Below, in pieces: positions 14,314 through 20,384 of a stretch of DNA of 20,384 bases. How positions within the stretch are numbered: position 1 is the stretch's first letter; each line of letters begins with the position of its first letter. The position numbers and the translations under genes were made by a program. This DNA comes from Thermococcus sp. (lineage in GTDB: Archaea; Methanobacteriota_B; Thermococci; Thermococcales; Thermococcaceae): contig JALTMZ010000083.1 in NCBI GenBank assembly GCA_027001105.1, positions 1 to 20,384 of the forward strand, given 5' to 3'. The notes below the pieces were generated by a model. The model did no database searches. It was not told the DNA's origin and worked only from the letters and a program-made list of their open reading frames with translations.

Positions 14314-15477
14314 ATGAAAGAGGTAATTCTCCTAACTGGCCCTCCGCTTAACGGAAGAGATGAATACATTGAGGAAGCTCTAAAGCTCGCAGAAAAAGAG
14401 AGCTATGCCTACTATCATGTCTTTGAATACCTAAAAGAGGTGGGCAAGGAAAGGGGGGTCAAAATCACGAGAAAAAATGTCCTTGATTTTGCAATAAGCC
14501 ATCCAGATTTAATGAATGACATTAGAGACGAAGCTTTTGAAAAAATAAGGATGCATATAGACAACAGCGACAAGAAGTTTCATCTGGTTTCAACACCTTC
14601 CCTCTTTAGATGGGGAAGTGGGAGCGTTTTGGGATTTACTCTCAGCAATCTAAAACTACTCAAGCCTGACAGAGTCATAATAATGCTTGACGATATTCTA
14701 AGCGTCAGAAGAAGGATTATAAATGACCCAGAGTGGTTCGAGCGATTTGGAAAGGAAAAAGATAACATAAAGCTGACCACCTTAGTTATGTGGCGAGAAG
14801 ATGCTATAAACCATGTTAAAACGCTAATCCATGAGCTGAAAAAAGAAGGCATAGAAGTCCGCTATATCCTCCAGTTTGGAATAAGACATCCATATCAAAC
14901 GTTCATAGATTTAATATTCCACGAGAAAGAAAAGCCTCTCGTTTATCTCAGCTACCCAATGACCGGACATGAAGAAGAATACTACCACAGAGTTAGAGGA
15001 TTCTACGAAAAGCTCAGCAAATACTTTACTGTTCTTGACCCTGGTGCCTTAGATGACTGGTGGATCGTTGCTGAATATGACAATCAAGTCGAAAGGACTC
15101 CAGAGATAAAGAAGATTAGGATTAAAAACATCCTTGATGGAGAAGAAGTCGAAGAGCTTGAAAGAGAAGATATCGAACAGGCAACGGACATTCTAAGAAG
15201 ACAGCTGGTGGAGAGGGACTTTAACCTTGTTGATGTCAGCAAGGCAATAGCCGTCTACCATTATGCCGAAGGCATCTCAGCCGGAGTTATAAGCGAGATG
15301 GCTGAGGCATACAGAACACTGGCAGCAATCTATCTGTATTATCCATTTAAGAGGAGACCGAGTCCTTTCATGGAGTTCTACGGTATGCAGAATCCATCAA
15401 GGAGAACCATGTTCAAAAATGAAGATGAGATGATTCAGGCAATGGTGGAGGAAAGAGAATATTGGGCTAAGGCTTAA
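14314..15477 (+). CDS. Two-domain protein: degenerate P-loop kinase-like N-half and deoxyribosyltransferase-like C-half, function unknown
   Basis: 387 residues. The N-half (about 1-200) begins with strand EVILLTGPPLNGRDEY, which looks like a kinase P-loop but has Arg-Asp where Walker A needs Lys-Ser/Thr; it continues with VIIMLDDILSVRRRI, like a lid of adenylate-kinase-type folds. The C-half (about 205-372) has PLVYLSYPMTG, FTVLDPG, then RDFNLVDVSKAIAVYHY and SAGVISEMAEAY, the strand-helix order and small-residue/Glu motif of nucleoside 2-deoxyribosyltransferase-like Rossmann proteins. A nucleotide-related role is therefore likely, but no reaction can be assigned. The frame allows GTG 14305, but GGTGG at 14304-14308 is the ribosome site for ATG 14314. 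Monocistronic, divergent from the proteasome gene. Confidence 0.85.
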   Translation: MKEVILLTGPPLNGRDEYIEEALKLAEKESYAYYHVFEYLKEVGKERGVKITRKNVLDFAISHPDLMNDIRDEAFEKIRMHIDNSDKKFHLVSTPSLFRWGSGSVLGFTLSNLKLLKPDRVIIMLDDILSVRRRIINDPEWFERFGKEKDNIKLTTLVMWREDAINHVKTLIHELKKEGIEVRYILQFGIRHPYQTFIDLIFHEKEKPLVYLSYPMTGHEEEYYHRVRGFYEKLSKYFTVLDPGALDDWWIVAEYDNQVERTPEIKKIRIKNILDGEEVEELEREDIEQATDILRRQLVERDFNLVDVSKAIAVYHYAEGISAGVISEMAEAYRTLAAIYLYYPFKRRPSPFMEFYGMQNPSRRTMFKNEDEMIQAMVEEREYWAKA

Positions 15478-15486
15478 TTTCTTTTT
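15478..15486 (+). terminator. T-rich terminator of the gene ending at 15477
   Basis: TTTCTTTTT begins immediately after the stop codon, in the short convergent gap before gdhA. Confidence 0.4.
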
Positions 15487-15501
15487 AAATTTATTGATCC
15501 T

Positions 15502-15548
15502 AAAAAAGCATTTTCACAGGAAAGAACAATAAGAAAAGAGGAAGGAGA
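15502..15548 (-). terminator. Pyrimidine-rich terminator region of gdhA
   Basis: On the minus strand the stop of gdhA is followed by a pyrimidine tract (15525-15548) and then six T residues (15507-15502), as expected for the 3' end of a highly expressed archaeal gene. Confidence 0.4.
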
Positions 15549-16811
15549 TCACTTCTTGACCCATCCTCTGTCAAGCATTGCCTGGTAGACCCTGCTGACG
15601 GCAACGACGTAAGCTGCGTCTCTCATGTTGATGTTCTTCTCCTTGTGGGTGTTGTAGACGTCCCAGAATGCCTTGGTCATCTTCTTGTCAAGCTTTGCCC
15701 TTGTCTCTTCAACTGTCCAGTAGTCACCTGTTATGTTCTGCACCCACTCGAAGTAGCTGACTGTAACACCACCGGCGTTACAGAGGAAGTCTGGGATAAT
15801 AAGGATGCCTTTCTCATAGAGAATCTCATCTGCCTCTGGTGTGGTTGGACCGTTTGCAAGCTCCGCTATGATCTTTGCCTTGATGTTGTCGGCGTTCTTC
15901 TTGGTGATAACTTCCTCAATTGCAGCTGGTGCGAGGACATCAACCTCAAGCTCGAGTAATTCCTCGTTGGTTATGTTTGTTGCACCTGGGAAGTCCTTAA
16001 CTGAGCCGTGTTCTTTCTTCCACTTAAGGACTTCGTCAGCGTTGAGTCCATCTGGGTTGTAGATACCACCCTTGCTGTCGCTGACTGCAACAACTTTCAT
16101 TCCGTACTCTTCGCTCATGATTTTGGCCATGTAGTAACCAGCGTTACCGTAACCTTGGATTGCGATTGTCTTGCCCTCAAGGGTGTCCCATCCAAGTGCC
16201 TTGGCTGCCTCTCTAACTGTGAATGAAGCACCTCTCGCTGTTGCATCCATTCTTGCTATGATACCACCGACGCTTGGCGGCTTACCTGTGATTATACCGA
16301 AGGCTGGGGTCTTCCTTCTTGAGATCATCTCATACTCATCCATCATCCAAGCCATGATCTGTGGGTTGGTGTAAACATCTGGAGCTGGAATGTCCGTGTA
16401 TGGGCTTATGATGTCATAGATGGCCCTTATATAGCCTCTTGCAAGCCTCTCCTTTTCTCTATCGGAGAGCTCCTTTGGATTACAGATGATACCACCCTTA
16501 CCTCCACCGTATGGGAGGTCCATAACAGCAGTCTTCCAGGTCATCCAAGCAGCAAGTGCCTTGACTGTGCTGAGTGTCTCTTCAGGGTGCCACCTAATTC
16601 CACCCTTTGTTGGACCGCGAGCCCAGTTGTACTGGACTCTAAAACCAGTGAAGACTTTTACAGAACCGTCATCCATCTCAACAGGGATTGTTACCTCAAG
16701 AATTCTTTGAGGTCTCTTTAAAAATTCCAAAGCCTCTTCACTTATATCCATATACTGGGCAGCTCTTTCAAGCTGCTTAACAGCAATTTCAAATGGGTCT
16801 TGCTCAACCAT
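15549..16811 (-). CDS. gdhA: Glutamate dehydrogenase
   Basis: Interconverts glutamate and 2-oxoglutarate plus ammonia with NAD(P), linking amino-acid fermentation and nitrogen assimilation; one of the most abundant proteins in Thermococcales. The 420 residues include the substrate motif PYGGGKGG with catalytic Lys105, substrate-side Lys69 and Lys93, PAPDVYTN with Asp145, and the dinucleotide fold [12 protein letters not shown] followed by VAVSDS. It is close to the T. litoralis enzyme as I remember it. Two ATGs are in frame (16817 and 16811); GGAGGG abuts the first but is six bases from the second, so MVEQDPFE is the start. Strong promoter at 16860-16877; convergent with the gene on its 3' side. 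Codon use is restricted as for ppsA. Confidence 0.98.
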   Translation of the reverse strand: MVEQDPFEIAVKQLERAAQYMDISEEALEFLKRPQRILEVTIPVEMDDGSVKVFTGFRVQYNWARGPTKGGIRWHPEETLSTVKALAAWMTWKTAVMDLPYGGGKGGIICNPKELSDREKERLARGYIRAIYDIISPYTDIPAPDVYTNPQIMAWMMDEYEMISRRKTPAFGIITGKPPSVGGIIARMDATARGASFTVREAAKALGWDTLEGKTIAIQGYGNAGYYMAKIMSEEYGMKVVAVSDSKGGIYNPDGLNADEVLKWKKEHGSVKDFPGATNITNEELLELEVDVLAPAAIEEVITKKNADNIKAKIIAELANGPTTPEADEILYEKGILIIPDFLCNAGGVTVSYFEWVQNITGDYWTVEETRAKLDKKMTKAFWDVYNTHKEKNINMRDAAYVVAVSRVYQAMLDRGWVKK

Positions 16812-16859
16812 GTTCATCCCTCCAATTTAGGTGATTGGCGATACACTTTTGGGCAATTA

Positions 16860-16877
16860 CCTATATAAACCTTTCGC
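16860..16877 (-). promoter_or_regulatory. BRE/TATA promoter of gdhA
   Basis: Minus-strand GCGAAAGGTTTATATAGG combines a strong BRE (CGAAAGG) with TATA box TTTATATA. It predicts RNA from about 16840 with a leader of near 30 nt containing the GGAGGG site. It resembles the P. furiosus gdh promoter used as a standard for in vitro transcription. Confidence 0.85.
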
Positions 16878-16908
16878 CGAAAAAGCTTGGAAAACTCTTA
16901 TTTCTAAA

Positions 16909-16925
16909 CGAAAGGTTATATATGG
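16909..16925 (+). promoter_or_regulatory. Mirror-image BRE/TATA promoter, plus strand
   Basis: CGAAAGGTTATATATGG is nearly the same as the gdhA promoter but on the opposite strand, with TATA centres about 54 bp apart. It predicts rightward RNA from about 16944. No convincing ORF follows within 400 nt; the product could be a short non-coding RNA ending near the T6 run at 17051-17056, or a long leader for the transporter gene. Confidence 0.55.
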
Positions 16926-16953
16926 AAATTTCAGCCAGAATAAGAAAATTTCC
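16924..16953. repeat. Inverted repeat at the mirror promoter
   Basis: GGAAATTT at 16924-16931 and AAATTTCC at 16946-16953 form an 8-bp inverted repeat with a 14-bp spacer, located from the end of the plus-strand TATA box across the predicted start site. A dimeric repressor site or an RNA hairpin is possible; nothing proves either. Confidence 0.4.
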
Positions 16954-17063
16954 AAAACTTTTCGGCTTAGAAAAGCCCACAGAACTTTAACTTTACATAC
17001 ATCAGTGTACACAAAAGAATATCAATGCTCCAAAATTTCGGACATATGAAATTTTTTGACAAA

Positions 17064-17124
17064 AAGCCCTCAGCGAGAAGTCGGTCATCACTGCTCAGCT
17101 CACTCTCGTTGCAATCATCGGGCG
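17064..17124 (-). ncRNA. C/D box guide sRNA (2'-O-methylation guide)
   Basis: Read on the minus strand: terminal stem GCCC (17123-17120), box C ATGATTG (17118-17112), 13-nt guide (17111-17099), box D' CTGA (17098-17095), 3-nt spacer, box C' GTGATGA (17091-17085), 11-nt guide CCGACTTCTCG (17084-17074), box D CTGA (17073-17070), terminal stem GGGC (17069-17066), then five T. C', D' and D are perfect; C matches RUGAUGA at 5 of 7. Size and guide lengths are typical of archaeal dual-guide sRNAs assembled with L7Ae, Nop5 and fibrillarin. By the fifth-base rule the D guide would methylate an A within CGAGAAGTCGG and the D' guide a C within CTCACTCTCGTTG; I cannot name the target RNA. Confidence 0.88.
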
Positions 17125-17145
17125 ATACAAACTTAACACCTCATG

Positions 17146-17153
17146 CTTAAAAG
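17146..17153 (-). promoter_or_regulatory. TATA box of the C/D box sRNA
   Basis: Minus-strand CTTTTAAG is centred about 25 nt before position 17124, exactly where the sRNA's terminal stem begins, so the sRNA appears to be an independent gene. Confidence 0.6.
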
Positions 17154-17311
17154 TCTTTATGAAAACACCTCAGGTAAAGTCTAAATATATTAGAAAAATT
17201 ACCGGAAAGACAAAAAATCTTTTACTTTTTACCAGAGTATTGAAAAAATGACAAAACTGCTGTTTGCTTACTTTTAAGCTCAAGTAAATCGTCTTTTGCC
17301 GAAATCAAAAA

Positions 17312-17328
17312 AGAGAAAGCTTTATTAA
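17312..17328 (+). promoter_or_regulatory. Probable promoter of the transporter gene
   Basis: Purine-rich AGAGAAAGC followed by TTTATTAA (17321-17328) predicts RNA from about 17350, with a 60-nt leader ending in the GGGGTG ribosome site seven bases before the ATG. GTATAATT near 17345 and GATATATTAA near 17384 are weaker alternatives. Confidence 0.5.
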
Positions 17329-17410
17329 TGAGTGACGAGGTAGAGTATAATTGCAAAATATTTGAGCATTGCTGCAGTGTTTGATATATTAAAGGTTGGG
17401 GTGAAGCACC

Positions 17411-18997
17411 ATGGAACAAAGAGATAGATGGGCGACCAAACTTGGTTTGATTTTAGCTATGGCAGGAAATGCCATCGGTCTTGGAAACTTCTGGAGATTC
17501 CCATACCAGCTTGCCAGCAATGGTGGCGGTGCATTCATGATACCATATTTCATTGCACTGTTCTTCTTGGGCATTCCAGTGATGTGGATTGAGTGGACAA
17601 CAGGAAGATACGGTGGAAAATACGGTCATGGTACACTGGGACCAATGTTCTACTTAATGGCAAGAGAAAGTGTTAAACCAAAGACAGCATTGATATTCGG
17701 TATAATAGGTGGTATGCTGGCATTTTCAGTTTCATCATTGCTGAGCTCATACTACTACCAAGTCATCGGATGGTCAGCAGCATACACATACTACAGCCTT
17801 ACCGGCGCATACTTTGGACAAGACACTGTGAAGTTCTTCCTGAACTATGTTGCCAATCTCAAGGCAGTTATATTCTTCTGGGGCATAACAATGGTTCTTC
17901 TTGGCATTGCGGTAGGACAGGGTGTCAGCAAGGGTATCGAGAGATGGGTCAAGGTAATGATGCCACTATTGTATGTGTTCGCTATCTTACTGGTCATCAG
18001 AGCCCTAACCCTTGGCTCACCAGTTAAGCCAGAATGGAGCTCAATTAAAGGTTTAGAATACATTTGGACACCTAACTTTACAGCATTAAAGCAGAACTTC
18101 TTCAAGATAAGCTTAGCTGCCGCAGGACAGATATTCTTCACGTTAAGTTTGGGTATGGGTATTATTCACAACTATGCCAGCTATCTTGGACCAGAGGATG
18201 ATGTTGCTCTCTCCGGTTTAGCAACAGTTTCACTTAACGAGTTCGCTGAGGTTATCCTTGGTGGTTCATTGGCTATTCCAATTGCATTTGCATACTTGGG
18301 ACCAGAGCAAGCAATTAAAGGTGGTGTTGGATTAGCATATATGGCACTGCCAAACGTTTTCATGCACATGCCTGGAGGAAGAATATTCGGTGCAATGTGG
18401 TTCCTCCTACTATGGTTTGCAGGATTCACATCAGCTATCGCAACATACAACTATCTGGTAGCAATGCTTGAGGAAGACCTCAAGATCGACAGAAAGGTCG
18501 GCACATGGTTAGTGTTCGTATTCCTGTTCCTCCTTGGACTGCCAGTTGCATTGGACAGCAGCTTGGTCTACTTGAGCGAGCTTGACATGTGGGTTGGATC
18601 ATACTTCCTTGTACTGCTTGGATTCTTCGACGTCATAGTAGGCGTATGGCTCTTCAAGCCAGACAACTTCTGGGAGGAGCTTCACAAGGGTGCATTCATC
18701 AAAGTTCCAGAATGGTTTAAGCCAATCATAATGTACATTGCTCCACTGTTCATGGCAATACTCCTAATTGGAAACACAAAGGACTACTACAGCATGGGAG
18801 CACTGAGATTCCACGTCTCAAAAGCCTATGTTGAAAACGTCCTTGGAGGTTCATATCCAGACGCTGTACCATTAGTGCTCAGGGCAAGAATAGTGATCCT
18901 TATAATCCTCATCATCGGTGCCATCGAAGCATACTTAGCAATCAAGAAGAAGTACGGAGAAGAGCTCGAAAAGAACGAGGTCATCATCAAGGTGTGA
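17411..18997 (+). CDS. Na+-dependent amino-acid transporter, NSS/SNF family (LeuT fold)
   Basis: Symporter of 528 residues and about 12 membrane helices, importing an amino acid with Na+. Helix 1 reads GNAIGLGNFWRFPYQ, with Asn20, Ala21, Asn26 and Arg29 one position below the LeuT sodium/substrate residues Asn21, Ala22, Asn27 and gate Arg30, and NGGGAFMIPYFIA, GIPVMWIEWTTGRYGG follow LeuT closely. Helix 7 has LNEFAEVILGG, with Glu277 where LeuT has Glu290, the residue that makes bacterial and archaeal members chloride-independent. ATG start with GGGGTG seven bases upstream. A 36-residue gene follows at once and resembles the small subunit found with methionine/alanine NSS importers, hinting at a similar substrate. 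Codon use is biased as in highly expressed genes. Confidence 0.95.
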   Translation: MEQRDRWATKLGLILAMAGNAIGLGNFWRFPYQLASNGGGAFMIPYFIALFFLGIPVMWIEWTTGRYGGKYGHGTLGPMFYLMARESVKPKTALIFGIIGGMLAFSVSSLLSSYYYQVIGWSAAYTYYSLTGAYFGQDTVKFFLNYVANLKAVIFFWGITMVLLGIAVGQGVSKGIERWVKVMMPLLYVFAILLVIRALTLGSPVKPEWSSIKGLEYIWTPNFTALKQNFFKISLAAAGQIFFTLSLGMGIIHNYASYLGPEDDVALSGLATVSLNEFAEVILGGSLAIPIAFAYLGPEQAIKGGVGLAYMALPNVFMHMPGGRIFGAMWFLLLWFAGFTSAIATYNYLVAMLEEDLKIDRKVGTWLVFVFLFLLGLPVALDSSLVYLSELDMWVGSYFLVLLGFFDVIVGVWLFKPDNFWEELHKGAFIKVPEWFKPIIMYIAPLFMAILLIGNTKDYYSMGALRFHVSKAYVENVLGGSYPDAVPLVLRARIVILIILIIGAIEAYLAIKKKYGEELEKNEVIIKV

Positions 18998-19007
18998 GGT
19001 GGTAAAG

Positions 19008-19118
19008 ATGAAAGCCAGTGCCTTAGCTTTCTTAATTTTTGCATGGGGCTCAATCTTTTTCATGATGTACTGGAGCATTACTAAGTTGCTCAAAGCCGAG
19101 CAACAACAAAAGGCTTAA
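19008..19118 (+). CDS. Small single-helix subunit of NSS transporter (MetS-like)
   Basis: An ORF of 36 codons, 10 nt behind the transporter stop, with a strong ribosome site GAGGTGG five bases before its ATG. The product begins MKASALAFLIFAWGSIFFMM, a single membrane helix with an internal Trp-Gly, and ends in a short polar tail rich in Lys and Gln. This is the layout of the MetS-type small subunits (methionine/alanine import, NSS small subunit) that sit directly after many bacterial NSS genes and are needed for transport there. Assignment is by position, size and helix pattern. Almost certainly co-transcribed with the transporter. Confidence 0.85.
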   Translation: MKASALAFLIFAWGSIFFMMYWSITKLLKAEQQQKA

Positions 19119-19138
19119 AGCCTCTTCTTTTTCTTTTT
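19111..19138 (+). terminator. Hairpin plus T-tract terminator after the transporter operon
   Basis: The palindrome AGGCTTAAAGCCT (19111-19123) overlaps the stop codon of the small subunit and is followed by a T-rich stretch (19124-19138), giving an intrinsic-terminator-like arrangement. Confidence 0.55.
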
Positions 19139-19158
19139 AAATTTGGGAGGTGTATTTT

Positions 19159-20258
<1,100 letters not shown>

Positions 20259-20303
20259 TTAAGTTGTCAAAAGTGGGGCAAATTTAAAGATAAAAATGAA
20301 GGG

Positions 20304-20384
20304 TCAAGGAATCTGGCTCACAAATTTTTTCAATCTTTTAACTGAAATCTTTGTCTTCTTTGCAAGATCCTCTAAATCAGCACT
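20304..20384 (-). CDS. C-terminal end of an unidentified protein (partial, possible helix-turn-helix)
   Basis: On the minus strand the frame from the right edge reads SADLEDLAKKTKISVKRLKK, then a few more residues to a TGA at 20306-20304. The LEDLAKKTKIS-x-x-x-L pattern looks like a helix-turn-helix in which LAKKTKIS spans the turn. T-rich sequence follows the stop. Only 26 residues are visible, so neither family nor function can be assigned; the rest lies outside the window. Confidence 0.5.
   Translation of the reverse strand, partial: SADLEDLAKKTKISVKRLKKFVSQIP

Larger units (their letters stand above)
16812..17410. other. Intergenic region between gdhA and the transporter gene (no protein-coding gene seen)
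   Basis: About 600 bp. From left to right it holds the gdhA leader and promoter, the mirror-image plus-strand promoter, an inverted repeat GGAAATTT (16924-16931) / AAATTTCC (16946-16953), a small hairpin CTTTTC-GGCTTA-GAAAAG (16958-16975), a C/D box sRNA on the minus strand (17064-17124) with its own TATA, and the transporter promoter near 17312-17328. I see nothing further in 17160-17310. Open frames here are short, lack ribosome sites and have odd composition. Confidence 0.7.

Noticed and set aside
16831..17049. Plus-strand ORF of 72 codons in the gdhA upstream region
   Set aside because: It runs through the gdhA promoter and the mirror promoter, has no ribosome site, and shows no family-like pattern.
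17024..17149. Small plus-strand ORF (about 41 codons) after the mirror promoter
   Set aside because: Its Ser-rich product is simply the antisense reading of the C/D box sRNA; no ribosome site.

Overview
This window looks like chromosomal DNA of a hyperthermophilic euryarchaeon of the order Thermococcales, probably one of the more AT-rich Thermococcus species. The pointers are an archaeal termination nuclease of the aCPSF1/FttA type beside a proteasome beta subunit, a hexameric-type archaeal glutamate dehydrogenase with a strong BRE/TATA promoter, MATE transporters whose key aspartates fall at Pyrococcus furiosus MATE positions, a class II tRNA-Leu with encoded CCA, GGTG/GGAGG ribosome sites, several leaderless genes, and an archaeal C/D box guide RNA. 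The species assignment is inference from memory, not from a search.

Left part (1-7800, plus strand): the C-terminal bulk of an STT3-like membrane glycosyltransferase fused to an alpha/alpha repeat domain (5' end cut off by the window); ppsA (phosphoenolpyruvate synthase) with a candidate glycolytic-regulator operator; then two tandem MATE exporters, each with its own TATA box and apparently leaderless.

Middle (7815-14160, minus strand): tRNA-Leu(CAA); an AT-rich two-ORF cassette (PD-(D/E)XK nuclease-like protein followed by a winged-helix ORF with no canonical start); then a housekeeping cluster read psmB -> fttA -> threonine-synthase-like protein with a fused winged helix -> small EMC6-like membrane protein -> rpiA. 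The threonine-synthase-like protein has arginine where the family has its PLP-binding lysine.

Right part (14255-20384): a plus-strand two-domain protein with a degenerate P-loop and a deoxyribosyltransferase-like half, divergent from psmB; gdhA (minus); a 600-bp intergenic region holding back-to-back near-identical promoters and a minus-strand C/D box sRNA; a LeuT-type Na+-coupled amino-acid transporter with a 36-residue small-subunit gene directly behind it; an unrecognised membrane protein; a PII-like protein with a shortened T-loop (minus); and the C-terminal end of a further minus-strand gene.

Functionally, gdhA, the LeuT-type importer, ppsA and the PII-like protein fit peptide/amino-acid fermentation and gluconeogenesis in a heterotroph. 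The most unusual items are the lysine-less threonine-synthase/winged-helix fusion, the start-less nuclease/winged-helix cassette abutting tRNA-Leu, and the sRNA with divergent promoters upstream of gdhA.
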